Shown piece after piece: positions 1 through 9,336 of a DNA stretch of 64,000 bases. The translations under genes and the position numbers were made by a program. Within the stretch, counting starts at the first letter, position 1. Each line of letters starts with the position of its first letter. The notes beneath the pieces were generated by a model. That model saw only the letters and a list, made by a program, of their open reading frames with translations, was not told the DNA's origin and ran no database searches. The stretch comes from Actinomadura graeca (GTDB lineage Bacteria; Actinomycetota; Actinomycetes; Streptosporangiales; Streptosporangiaceae). The stretch is taken from positions 6,634,001-6,698,000 of the forward strand of contig NZ_CP059572.1 in the NCBI RefSeq assembly GCF_019175365.1, in the 5' to 3' direction.

Positions 1-365
1 TCAGCGGGCGCAGCGCCCGCTGGACGCCCAGAGGGTCGGCCAGCATCGGCGCCGTCGGGACGAGGACCTCGACCGCCCCGCCCGCCGCCCCGCCCGCCGT
101 TCCGCCCGCCGTCGCCGCCCCCCTGGCGGGACGCGGATGCAGGGCCGCCCGGGGCCGGGGGACCGGTGCAGGCCCGGGGGTGGCGGGGACCGGGGGCGGG
201 GACGCCGCGTCCGCGGGTTCCGCGGCGGGCGGGACGGGCGCCGGTCCGGTGCGCTCCGGTTCCCCGCCGGTGGTGGGGAGGTGGCAGGCGAGCCAGAGGA
301 GCTCGCTCATCTCCAGCGCGTCGGGCGCGCGCGGCCCGACGGCGCCGAGCACGTCCCGCAGCCGG

Positions 366-376
<11 letters not shown>
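1..376 (-). CDS. SAV_2336-like partner protein of the MoxR/trypsin cassette (partial, runs off the window)
   Basis: An ATG at 374-376 opens a frame that is still open at base 1, so only about 125 N-terminal codons are present. The start overlaps the 3' end of the MoxR gene by 11 bp, which implies translational coupling. The visible part has a short ordered N-terminus (MTIDRLRDVLGAV), a long Pro/Ala-rich linker, then VEVLVPTAPMLADPLGVQRA. That last segment resembles the conserved N-terminal strip of the actinobacterial SAV_2336 family, which often sits beside a MoxR ATPase and a trypsin-like protein. The catalytic or effector part lies outside the window, so its role is inferred from context only. 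Confidence 0.7.
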
Positions 377-1331
<955 letters not shown>

Positions 1332-3011
1332 CTATACCTCCATGGCGAGCGGGGGATCGGGGAGCCGGGACGGGTCGTCCCACAGCAGGGTGAGGTCGCG
1401 GCCGCAGTGCGGCTGGTCGTGGGGCGCCGAGAGCGCCTTCTTGCGCAGGGCCAGCGCGACCCTCGGCAGGTCGCCGGGGTGCTCGCGCTCGACCGCGGCG
1501 GCCAGGTCGTCCAGGAGCCGGTGGTTCCGGCAGGTGGCGTGGTCGGGCGCGTCGCAGGCGGTGCGCGTCCAGAGCATCACCGGGACGCCGTTGTTGAGCG
1601 CGGCGGCGAGCCTGCTCCGCACCGGCCGGCATCCGTAGACCAGGACGCAGTAGTCGTCGTTGGCCTCCAGCCAGTCCTGGAACTCGGCGCCCTTGCGCGT
1701 GTCGTCGCAGCCGATCCGCTGCGGCTCGCTGCGCCCGCGCTCGTACAGCAGCCGCCACCGCAGCCGGGCCTGGTCGCGGCGGATCGAGTCGGGGCGCAAC
1801 CGGTCCACGTCCCGGACGACGACCGGGTACTTCCGCATCGCGATCTTCTTGACGCGGTCGACGTGCCAGGTCTCGAACGGCTTGCTCAGCCAGGTCTCCG
1901 GGACGGCGAACTCGATCATCCAGTCGCGGTCGACGACGGCGTGCAGCGAGCGGGCCACGCTCGTCTCGACGGCCGTCCGCACCTGCCGCTCCCGCACGCG
2001 CTCGGTCCGCTGCGAGGGGCCCTCGGCGCCGTCGATCCAGGTGTGCACGGTGACGTCGAAGGCGTTGCCGAACGTCACCCGCTCCAGCCGGACGATCAGC
2101 GACGCGAGCGCGGACGCGGTGTCCGCGCGGGGCGGGCCAGGGGCGGGGCGCAGATGGCGTGCCGTCCAGGTGTCGAGGTGGTGGCGCCGGGGCCCGGGCA
2201 GGTGGCGTCCGAGCGTCCCGAGGTAGCGGGTGAGCCGGTCTTCGGGAAAGCCCTCGGCGACGAGCCGCACCGAGTCCCACGCCGAGCGGGGCGCCTCGAC
2301 CGGGGGCCGGCCGGTGACCGCGCCGAGGTCGCGGGCGAGCGGCGCGGTGAAGGGGACGCCGTCCAGCAGCGTCCGCAGCTCGCGGCGCGCCGGGGAGGTG
2401 AGCCAGCCGAGCGGCAGGAGGTCGTCCAGTTCCTCCCAGTACAGCCTCATCCGGGAGATCGGCAGCATCCAGCCGAGGGAGGCGCGGCGGTCGCGGCCGA
2501 GCTCGGCGTTGGTCACCATGCCGATGACCTCCCCGGTGGCCTCGTCGTGGACGGCCGACCCGCTGAAGCCCTCCTCCAGCCAGTGGCCGGGGAGCGTCCG
2601 CAGCTCCCACCACTCGCGCCGCATGCGCTGGTGCGGGCTCGTCGTGACCGACGCGTACCGCTCCCCGTCGTCCTTGCGGTTCGGGAAGCCGCAGGCGGTG
2701 AACGCGTGGCCGCCGGCCGTCCGGGCGGGCAGGTCCGCCGGTCCCGCCAGCCGCGCGGGCGCGTACGGGACGGGCTCGTGCAGTTCGAGGACGGCGACGT
2801 CGCCGGGGTCGCCGGCGCGGTCCCAGCCGCCGCGCGCGACCACCGAGGCGGGCAGGTCCTCCAGCAGCCCCGGGAACCCGACGCGCGCCTCGTCCAGGCC
2901 GTGGAGGGTGTGCGCGCAGGTCACCAGCGTGGTCGGGGTCACCAGGAACGCGGCGCCGAGCTTGCGCCCCGCCGGATGGCCGACCCAGGCGCGCCACTCC
3001 CAGTCGTCCAC
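1332..3011 (-). CDS. Trypsin-like serine protease fused to a VMAP-C-like region
   Basis: A 559-residue protein with a GTG start and no signal peptide, so it acts in the cytoplasm. Residues 1-190 form a chymotrypsin-fold domain with the full triad: His in TCAHTL (about 34), Asp in GDVAVLEL (about 69) and Ser in GFSGSAV (about 147). A small helical segment (about 197-260) looks like an effector-associated adaptor. Residues from about 300 to the end, with SLIVRLERVTF and WMIEFAVPETWL, resemble the C-terminal domain of vWA-MoxR-associated proteins. In such systems the protease is thought to be released by the MoxR partner on invasion or damage. Motifs are read directly; the conflict role is inferred from family and neighbours. 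Confidence 0.82.
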   Translation of the reverse strand: MDDWEWRAWVGHPAGRKLGAAFLVTPTTLVTCAHTLHGLDEARVGFPGLLEDLPASVVARGGWDRAGDPGDVAVLELHEPVPYAPARLAGPADLPARTAGGHAFTACGFPNRKDDGERYASVTTSPHQRMRREWWELRTLPGHWLEEGFSGSAVHDEATGEVIGMVTNAELGRDRRASLGWMLPISRMRLYWEELDDLLPLGWLTSPARRELRTLLDGVPFTAPLARDLGAVTGRPPVEAPRSAWDSVRLVAEGFPEDRLTRYLGTLGRHLPGPRRHHLDTWTARHLRPAPGPPRADTASALASLIVRLERVTFGNAFDVTVHTWIDGAEGPSQRTERVRERQVRTAVETSVARSLHAVVDRDWMIEFAVPETWLSKPFETWHVDRVKKIAMRKYPVVVRDVDRLRPDSIRRDQARLRWRLLYERGRSEPQRIGCDDTRKGAEFQDWLEANDDYCVLVYGCRPVRSRLAAALNNGVPVMLWTRTACDAPDHATCRNHRLLDDLAAAVEREHPGDLPRVALALRKKALSAPHDQPHCGRDLTLLWDDPSRLPDPPLAMEV

Positions 3012-3136
3012 CGTGCGGCCACTCCAGTCCGCTCGCCCGCAGCCCCCTGTCAGCCGTCAAATCTATCAAGATCACCCATTTCGGGTGGTCCGCTCCGCGG
3101 CGGGCGGCCACAGCAGGACACGGCAGGACACGGCGG

Positions 3137-4615
3137 TCAGCGGCCCGCGGGCTGCACCTCGGCCTCCCGCTCGGTGGGCCCCGGCTCGGCCGGCTCGGGT
3201 TCCGGCCCGGCGTCCGGCCGCCGCCCCCACGCGGTGACGGCGGCGAGGCAGGCGAACGGCAGGGCGGGCAGCAGGTACCGGTAGTCGAAGTCGGCGGTGA
3301 GCGGCGGGACGGCCAGCAGCGCCGTCCCGGTCAGCCAGAACAGCCCGGCGCCCCGCCGCGCCCGCCGCAGCAGGATCCCGGCCGCCCCCGCCAGCAGGAC
3401 GGCCCCGAGCATCGTCCCGCGCACGTTCACGACGGACTGGTAGCCGCGGATCATGTCGGCGAACGGGCTCACGACCCGCGTCCGCCCCGAGCCGTGCTCG
3501 TACTCCCGCACCACCGACAGCCGGTCCCCGCCGCCGATCACCGGCAGCGGGCGCATGCGGTCGGGGCGCTCCGGGAAGCGGTACTTGTTCTCGGTGCCGG
3601 GCTGCGGGTACGGGCTGCGGCGCCAGGTGAACGTCCGGCCGAAGAAGTCGTAGGCGACGACCCGGGCGTAGTCGAGCGGCTGGTTCCCGATCGCCCACAT
3701 CGCGAACCGCTGGGCCTTGTCGTTGGTTACGGGGTCGAACGGGCGCCCGTCCCTCCAGCCGGTCGGGGAGCCCGCCTCCCAGATCTGGTGGGACGAGGCG
3801 GGCCGGTCGCCCGGCGCGCCGTACGGGCACAGTGCCGCGAGGTCCGGGGGCGGCGCGAACCTGTCGCAGTCCGCGAACGCCGACGCCCGCCCCCACAGGT
3901 AGACGCCGTCGGCGCCGGTCATCGCGAAGCGCCCGTGGTCGTGGTGGAACCACGCCGCGTACCCGCCGAGCGGCAGCAGGAACGCCGCCGCGAGCGCCGC
4001 GTGCGCGGGCCACCGCGTCCGCCGGACGAGCAGGTACAGGACGGCGACCGCGATCAGCGGGACCCCGACCGTCCGGGTGACGGCCGCCAGGCCGAGCAGC
4101 GCCCCCGCGAGGCCCGCCCGCCGCCATCCCGCCGCCCCCGGCCGCGCGATCAGCAGCACGGCGCAGAACACCAGCACGGTGAACAGGGTGTCCGACAGCA
4201 GCAGGTGCTCGAGTTCGATCTGGTAGCCGTCCAGCAGGACCGGCGCGAGCGCCAGCGCCGCCCAGTGCCGCCGTACCCGGAAGTCCCGGACGAGCGCCCG
4301 GTACCCGAACGCCGCCATCGCGACGACCGCCGCGTGCTGCAACCCCGTCACCAGGTACAGGCTGTGGAACGGCTTGAGCAGCCACAGGAAGAGCCCGTAC
4401 CCCTCCGACCGCAGCGGGTGCGGGAACGGCGCGTTGGCGATCCGCAGGTAGTCGTAGCTGTCGTTGAACCAGAGCGCCGGAGGGTAGCCCAGCATCGCGA
4501 CCAGCCTGAGCAGGACGCCGGCGAGGAGCAGCGCCGTGAACGGCCGGTTGCCCCTGACGGCGGCCCGGACGGGCTCTGCCTTCGGCCATCTGGCCTTGGG
4601 AGGGGTTAGCAACAC
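3137..4615 (-). CDS. Polytopic membrane glycosyltransferase (PMT/ArnT-like, polyprenyl-phosphate-sugar dependent)
   Basis: A 492-residue integral membrane protein with roughly 10-12 hydrophobic segments. The first outer loop after TM1 carries FNDSYDYLRIA, the acidic motif expected in the GT-C fold (GT39/GT83-like enzymes) that use lipid-linked sugars. Long soluble stretches between TM helices (about 230-330) fit extracellular loops. The C-terminus is acidic and Glu/Pro-rich. The start chosen is GTG at 4613-4615. There is no operon partner, and the gene is flanked by 125 bp downstream and 329 bp upstream of non-coding DNA. Acceptor unknown; protein or cell-wall glycan glycosylation is plausible. 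Confidence 0.75.
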   Translation of the reverse strand: MLLTPPKARWPKAEPVRAAVRGNRPFTALLLAGVLLRLVAMLGYPPALWFNDSYDYLRIANAPFPHPLRSEGYGLFLWLLKPFHSLYLVTGLQHAAVVAMAAFGYRALVRDFRVRRHWAALALAPVLLDGYQIELEHLLLSDTLFTVLVFCAVLLIARPGAAGWRRAGLAGALLGLAAVTRTVGVPLIAVAVLYLLVRRTRWPAHAALAAAFLLPLGGYAAWFHHDHGRFAMTGADGVYLWGRASAFADCDRFAPPPDLAALCPYGAPGDRPASSHQIWEAGSPTGWRDGRPFDPVTNDKAQRFAMWAIGNQPLDYARVVAYDFFGRTFTWRRSPYPQPGTENKYRFPERPDRMRPLPVIGGGDRLSVVREYEHGSGRTRVVSPFADMIRGYQSVVNVRGTMLGAVLLAGAAGILLRRARRGAGLFWLTGTALLAVPPLTADFDYRYLLPALPFACLAAVTAWGRRPDAGPEPEPAEPGPTEREAEVQPAGR

Positions 4616-4944
4616 CGGGAACCTAACTGTGGACGTGCGGCGGGTCGAAGGCCGGCGCGGACCGCCGAGGCGACCGGTCTCCTATGCGGTTGTCGGCTAC
4701 GACGGCGGCGCGGGGGAGCCGGGGAGGTGCGGGTCGCCTGCCCGCCTGGCGAGGACTCCGAGGTCCGTCGCCGCGTCCGCCCACGCAATGGCGGCGATCA
4801 TAGCAGCGCAGCCCGGCCGCCCGCCCCTGCATCGCAAGTGGCGGCACCCGGACGCGGTGCCCGCCCGCGGGGACGGCGGGTGCCCGCGCGCGGGACGCGC
4901 GGTGGCGATCCCCGGCCCGCGGAGGCGGCCGTGCCCGGTCGCGG
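4616..4944. other. Intergenic region, 329 bp, no gene recognised
   Basis: It lies upstream of the glycosyltransferase and downstream of the secreted protein at 4945-5718, both on the minus strand. Short frames read through it but none has a ribosome-binding site or family-like sequence. A minus-strand TATGAT (4802-4797) could be a -10 element for the glycosyltransferase, but no convincing -35 is visible. Confidence 0.5.
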
Positions 4945-5718
4945 CTACTGGCCCGTGTTGGTCTGGATCTCGCTCACGACCAGCGCGACGGGCGGGGAGG
5001 TCTCGGTGCGCTCGCCGAGGTCTCCGTCGGCGGCGTCGCAGTCGGCGCCGGCGCACGTCCAGGTGACATGCCACCGGACCGTCGCGGTGATCTTGTAGGA
5101 GCCGCCGGGCTTGCCCGCCGACGACCGCCGGTAGGTGTAGTGGCAGGTCGTGCCGGCCTTGCTGCCCCCGTCGGCGCAGGTCAGCCTCTTCTCGCCCAGA
5201 TCCCAGTCCACGGCGGTGGGCTGCGCCGTGGCCTGCACGGTCTGGGCGCCCGCGCTTACCGGGTCGGTGCGGACGACGTCGAAACCGTCGACCCACAGCG
5301 ACGTCCGCATACGGACGTAGGTCTTGCCCTTCGGCGCGGTGTGGACGACGGGCACGGGGAACGCCTTCGCGCTCAGGGCCTCCTCCACGAGCTGGGCCGT
5401 GCTGGGCGGCGCGGCCGCCGGGGCGGGCCCGCCGTTGACCGGGACGACGCCGATGGCCTCGTTGTCGTTCAGCCCCTCGGGCGGGGGAGGCGCGACGGGG
5501 CCGCCGCCTCCGCCTCCGCCCGCGGGTCCCCGCGAGCCTCCGCCGGACCCGCCGGTGGTGTTCCTGGGGGCGCAGGTCAGTTTCTCCGGGAGCCGGCAGG
5601 GGGCCGCCTCGGCGGACGGCACGGCGGCGACGAGCGGGAGCGCCACGGCGGTCGCCGCGATCACGGCGTTCCGGCGTCGTGCGGGGGTGCGGGCGGACGC
5701 GGGGGTGTGGGCAGACAT
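4945..5718 (-). CDS. Secreted conserved actinobacterial protein with Gly/Pro linker
   Basis: A 257-residue exported protein. The ATG at 5716-5718 follows AAAGGA at good spacing, so I prefer it to an in-frame ATG ten codons upstream. An Arg-rich N-terminus, a hydrophobic stretch and AEAAPC give a signal peptide. A Gly/Pro linker (about residues 50-85) leads to a beta-rich domain with YVRMRTSLWVDGF, a cysteine pair in the middle (LTCADGG, TTCHYTY) and another near the end (WTCAGADC), likely disulfides. Relatives are often mislabelled ATP/GTP-binding protein, but no nucleotide motif is present. The preceding exported gene ends 23 bp upstream, so they probably form an operon. Function unknown. 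Confidence 0.8.
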   Translation of the reverse strand: MSAHTPASARTPARRRNAVIAATAVALPLVAAVPSAEAAPCRLPEKLTCAPRNTTGGSGGGSRGPAGGGGGGGPVAPPPPEGLNDNEAIGVVPVNGGPAPAAAPPSTAQLVEEALSAKAFPVPVVHTAPKGKTYVRMRTSLWVDGFDVVRTDPVSAGAQTVQATAQPTAVDWDLGEKRLTCADGGSKAGTTCHYTYRRSSAGKPGGSYKITATVRWHVTWTCAGADCDAADGDLGERTETSPPVALVVSEIQTNTGQ

Positions 5719-5741
5719 CGGATGTCCTTTGCTGAAGGCCG

Positions 5742-6350
5742 TCAGCATGGGCGGTCCTGGACGGTGGCGGCGACCTTCCAGGCGCCTGAGTCGTAGAGGA
5801 CGGTGGAGCGGTAGAGGTACGAGCCGCCCTTGCCGCCGCCCACGCGCTTGCCCGTCGTGGCCGAGAAGCGGTAGCCGCTGAGGGTGCGCACGCAGTCGAT
5901 GACGTACACCTTGGTGCCGTCGGTCGAGCGGGCGTAGACGCGGGGGTTGTGGGTGTTGGCGAAACGCCAGATCTCGCCCCTCGCCTTGGTCCTCTCGACG
6001 TCCTGGGTGACCTCGGCGAGAAGCGGGTTGACGGCGACCGTGGCGAGCTCGGCGGGGTCGTTCCTCTCGTAGACGCGCTTGTAGACGGCCTGGTAGTCGC
6101 GGTACCGCTGGAGGACCGTCTTGTACAGCTGCTCGGTGGGCTGCGCCGAGGGGGCCGCCGCGGTCGACGTGGGGGCGGCCGCCGCGCCGGTGTCGAAGGA
6201 CCCTTCGGGCTTGAGGGCGCCGGAGGACGGGTGGGACGTGCCGCACGCCGCGAGCAGCGGCGCCAGTGACAGCAGCAGCGTCGCCGGTATCGGGGCGGCG
6301 CGGCGGACCCCCTGCGTGGGGGGACGTACCAACCGGGCGCGCATCGTCAT
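5742..6350 (-). CDS. Predicted lipoprotein, first gene of a two-gene exported-protein operon
   Basis: 202 residues. The N-terminus has arginines, a hydrophobic core and the lipobox LLAACG near residue 36, so it should be a lipid-anchored surface protein. A low-complexity Ala/Thr/Ser linker follows, then a compact NTF2-like-looking domain with helix VLQRYRDYQAVYKRVYE and strands RVYARSTDGTKVYVIDCV. A C-terminal Cys (DRPC) may pair with the internal one. It lies 23 bp upstream of the secreted gene at 4945-5718, and the two are usually found together in actinomycetes. No enzyme motif is visible; the role is probably structural or binding at the cell surface. Confidence 0.75.
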   Translation of the reverse strand: MTMRARLVRPPTQGVRRAAPIPATLLLSLAPLLAACGTSHPSSGALKPEGSFDTGAAAAPTSTAAAPSAQPTEQLYKTVLQRYRDYQAVYKRVYERNDPAELATVAVNPLLAEVTQDVERTKARGEIWRFANTHNPRVYARSTDGTKVYVIDCVRTLSGYRFSATTGKRVGGGKGGSYLYRSTVLYDSGAWKVAATVQDRPC

Positions 6351-6493
6351 CCCTGGGCGTCGGCCGACAGCGGGGCGGTATACGCGCGAAAGCTTACAGA
6401 GGCGGGTGGGGCGGGAAAAGGGATTCGTTGCGTCCCGATTGACCTCGACCGCGCTTGAGGTTGCAGGCTGGCGGCCTACGGACGGAGGACGTC

Positions 6494-7471
6494 ATGCGTG
6501 CGGTGTGGTTGCGGGAGTTCGGCGGGCCGGAGGTGCTGGTCCCGGGTGACGCGCCCGATCCGGTGGCCGGGGACGGGCTGGCGCTGGTGGACGTGGAGTT
6601 CGCCAACATCACCTTCGTGGAGACGCAGTTCCGGTCGGGCGGGCCATCACCGTTCCGCCCGGAGCTGCCGCTGATCCCGGGGAACGGGGTCGGCGGCGTG
6701 GTGGCGGAGGTCGGCGCGGGGGCCGATCCGGCGCTGGTCGGGCGGCGGGTCGTGAGCGGCACCGGCGGGTCGGGCGGGTACGCCGAGCGCGCGGCGGTGG
6801 ACGCGGCGGCGCTGTTCGAGGTGCCGGACGGCCTGGCCCTCGACGACGCGGTGGCCCTGCTCGCCGACGGGCGGACGGCGACGATGATGCTGCGCGCGGC
6901 GGCGCCGAAGCCCGGCGAGCGCGTCCTGGTGGAGGCGGCGGCGGGCGGGGTGGGGACCCTGCTCGTCCAGCTGGCGAAGGCGGCGGGCGCGACGGTGGTC
7001 GCGGCGGCCGGCGGCGGGCCGAAGCGTGAGGTGGCGCGCGGGGTCGGCGCCGACGAGACCGTGGATTACCGGGAGCCGGGATGGGGCGGGGCCGCCGGGG
7101 AGGTGGACGTCGTCTTCGACGGCGTCGGCGGCGAGGTGGCGCGGGAGGCGTTCACGCTCTTGCGGCCCGGCGGGCGGATGGTCGCCTTCGGGCTGGCCAG
7201 CGGCGAGTGGGCCGACATCCCGGAGGACGCGGCGGCGGCGCGGGGCGTGACGCTCGTCCGGCCGGTCGCGTCCCCGGAGGAGCTGCGGGAGTTCACGCTG
7301 AGCGCGCTCGGCGAGGGTGCGGCCGGGCGGCTGCGCCCGGTGATCGGCCAGCGCTTCCCCCTGGAACGCGCGTCCGACGCGCACGCGGTGATCGAATCAC
7401 GCGCCGGGGTCGGCAAGACGCTGCTGGAGGTGCGGCGGGGCGGGCCCGTCAGGGACGGCCGGCCCGGGTGA
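6494..7471 (+). CDS. Zinc-type/quinone oxidoreductase-like NAD(P)H dehydrogenase (MDR superfamily)
   Basis: A 325-residue medium-chain dehydrogenase/reductase. An upstream GGAGG supports the ATG at 6494. The N-terminal GroES-like domain (MRAVWLREFGGPEVL) leads to PLIPGNGVGGVV. The Rossmann domain carries VLVEAAAGGVGTLLVQLAKAAG (in part), the AxxGGVG dinucleotide motif of the QOR subgroup. The Cys/His zinc ligands of alcohol dehydrogenases are absent, so NADPH-dependent reduction of quinones or enones is likelier than alcohol oxidation. Its 3' end overlaps the convergent hydrolase gene by 23 bp. The substrate cannot be read from sequence. Confidence 0.87.
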   Translation: MRAVWLREFGGPEVLVPGDAPDPVAGDGLALVDVEFANITFVETQFRSGGPSPFRPELPLIPGNGVGGVVAEVGAGADPALVGRRVVSGTGGSGGYAERAAVDAAALFEVPDGLALDDAVALLADGRTATMMLRAAAPKPGERVLVEAAAGGVGTLLVQLAKAAGATVVAAAGGGPKREVARGVGADETVDYREPGWGGAAGEVDVVFDGVGGEVAREAFTLLRPGGRMVAFGLASGEWADIPEDAAAARGVTLVRPVASPEELREFTLSALGEGAAGRLRPVIGQRFPLERASDAHAVIESRAGVGKTLLEVRRGGPVRDGRPG

Positions 7472-8627
7472 GGAAGGACGTGAGGGCGCGCTCGTAGCCG
7501 GCCGGGTCGGTGTTCCACGCCTCGGTGTGGTCGCCCTGCGCGGCGACGTGGGTGACCATGCCGGGCGGGGCGGCCGCGGCGAAGGCGAACGCCGGGCGGT
7601 TGGCTACGGTGGCGTCCTCGGCCGTCGTGAACATCAGCGTCGGCGTCCGCAGCCGGGGCGCGAACCGCCGCTGGTCGAAGTCGCGCAGGTCGATGCCGAT
7701 GCGGTACTCCAGGACGCGCTTGGCCACACTCGTGATGAAGCGGGGCAGGTGGCGGGCGTCGCCCTGCTTGTCGAGGGTGGCGCTCCAGTCCATGACGGGC
7801 GAGTCCAGGACGACGCCGCGCACGAACGACGGGTCCTTGCGCAGCACCGTCAGCGCCATCGCGCCGCCCATCGACCAGCCGTACAGGACGACCCCGGTGG
7901 CGCCCTGGGAGCGGGCGTAGGCGACGGCGGACGCCAGATCGTTCCACTCGGTGCCGCCCAGATGGTTCTTGCGGTCGGCGGACGGCGGCGCCCCCACGTC
8001 GTTGCGGTACGCGATGGACAGCAGAGGCAGGCCGGTCGCGTGCACGGCCTTCATGGACCGGAACGTCTCTGCCTTGTCGGCGTTCCGTCCGTGGACGGCG
8101 ATGACCCACGTGCTCTTGGGGGACGCGCCGGGCAGCAGCCACGCGGGCATGGGACCGACCTGCGACGCATAGGTGACGTCCCTGAAGTCCAGGCCGAGCG
8201 CGGTCTTGGGGTTCCCGTCGTACAGCCAGTGGTCCATGGTGGCCTTCGCGCCCTTCACCAGGCGCCCCTTGGGGACCGACGTCACCCGCCGGACGACGTG
8301 CCGGGCGTCGCCGCCCACGACCGGGCCGAGCATCGCCCGCCCGCCCTCCCAGGCCAGCGCCCAGGTGCCGGAACGCTCGGTCTCCGGGCCGCGGGCGAGC
8401 GTCACCGTCCCGGGGGCGGTGTCCACGATCGTGAGCGGGTACTCGGCCGCGTGGTCGACCTGGGCGGCCAGTCCCGCGAAGTACCAGCCGATGCCGCCGA
8501 CCGCCGCGCACAGCAGCAGCACGACGGCGAGGAACGCGGCCACGGCCCGGCGGACACGGCGGGCCCGCCGCGGGCGCGATGGCTCGGGGGTCGCCGGGGC
8601 GGGCGACTCGGGGGCGCGGGTCGTCAC
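7449..8627 (-). CDS. Membrane-anchored alpha/beta hydrolase
   Basis: 392 residues. An Arg/Pro-rich cytoplasmic tail is followed by one TM helix (about residues 28-50) and an extracytoplasmic alpha/beta hydrolase domain. The nucleophile elbow is GWSMGG (about 250), the acid is probably the Asp of TAEDATV and the base is His in GDHTEAW. The YRNDVGAPPS segment after the first strands is typical of the actinobacterial hydrolase group related to YqkD/BAAT-like esterases. The GTG start lies 7 nt from TACCGT (8640-8635), a TANNNT -10 element, so the mRNA is probably leaderless. Substrate unknown. Confidence 0.85.
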   Translation of the reverse strand: MTTRAPESPAPATPEPSRPRRARRVRRAVAAFLAVVLLLCAAVGGIGWYFAGLAAQVDHAAEYPLTIVDTAPGTVTLARGPETERSGTWALAWEGGRAMLGPVVGGDARHVVRRVTSVPKGRLVKGAKATMDHWLYDGNPKTALGLDFRDVTYASQVGPMPAWLLPGASPKSTWVIAVHGRNADKAETFRSMKAVHATGLPLLSIAYRNDVGAPPSADRKNHLGGTEWNDLASAVAYARSQGATGVVLYGWSMGGAMALTVLRKDPSFVRGVVLDSPVMDWSATLDKQGDARHLPRFITSVAKRVLEYRIGIDLRDFDQRRFAPRLRTPTLMFTTAEDATVANRPAFAFAAAAPPGMVTHVAAQGDHTEAWNTDPAGYERALTSFLTRAGRP

Positions 8628-8694
8628 AGACCCGACGGTAACCCACTCCGGGCGCGATCCCGCGACGGAGGCGCGATCCCCTGGCGGAGGACGG

Positions 8695-9216
8695 TCAGCC
8701 GAGCGCGTCCCTGGCGTCCATGAGGGCGAAGCCGAGCAGGTTCAGGCCCCGCCAGCGCGACGGCCGGACGGCGTCGGGGCTGTGCTCGTCCAGCCCGATA
8801 CCCCAGACGGCGTCCAGCGGGCTCGCCTCGACGAGGACCTTGCCGCGGGTGGACAGAAGGTAGCCGCGCAGGTCGTCGCGGGCCGCGAACTTGGCGACGC
8901 TGCCGCGCACGACGATGTCGTACCGGTGCCGCGCCCACGTCTGCTCGTCGAAGCCCGCGACGCGGCGTCCGAGGCCCTTGGCCCTGCGCGGGTCGAGGTC
9001 GCGGAGGATCTCCGCCTCCGTCCGGCGGTCGCCGAACAGCCGCGCCTTCTCCGCCATCATGTAGTGCTCTGCCGTGGCGTACTCGACGCCGTCGAGCGTG
9101 AAGGGCGAGGGGTACCACTGGCTGAGGCGGCCCTCGGCCCGGCGTCCGCCCCAGAAGAGCACGAACTCCGGCAGCGCGCCGCGTTCCTCCAGCCCGATCA
9201 GCTCGTCGATGCCCAT
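8695..9216 (-). CDS. NADAR-family protein (YbiA-like)
   Basis: 173 residues that match the NADAR/YbiA fold from end to end. FVLFWGGRRAEGRLSQWYPS holds the conserved start, VEYATAEHYMMAEKARLFGD the core helix, and the LDAVWGIGLDEHSP and WRGLNLLGFALMDARD stretches the C-terminal signature. Family members act on ADP-ribose-like N-glycosidic bonds; some remove ADP-ribose from guanine bases, others process riboflavin-pathway intermediates. The gene is divergent, 120 bp away, from a gene whose product ends in an NAD+ glycohydrolase domain. A shared NAD or ADP-ribose theme is therefore plausible but unproven. The start follows AAGG at 10 nt. Confidence 0.88.
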   Translation of the reverse strand: MGIDELIGLEERGALPEFVLFWGGRRAEGRLSQWYPSPFTLDGVEYATAEHYMMAEKARLFGDRRTEAEILRDLDPRRAKGLGRRVAGFDEQTWARHRYDIVVRGSVAKFAARDDLRGYLLSTRGKVLVEASPLDAVWGIGLDEHSPDAVRPSRWRGLNLLGFALMDARDALG

Positions 9217-9336
9217 GTCCCGAGCCTTCCGAACGCCCGGTTCGACCGCAACGGGGTTTCCGGGTGGATACCCTGCCGGGCATCCGCCGGTCGATCGGGG
9301 CGCCGGCGGGCGGTATGGGATTCCAAGGGGTCGCGG

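Noticed and set aside
4945..5718. ATP/GTP-binding protein
   Set aside because: Relatives carry that name, but there is no P-loop and the protein is exported.
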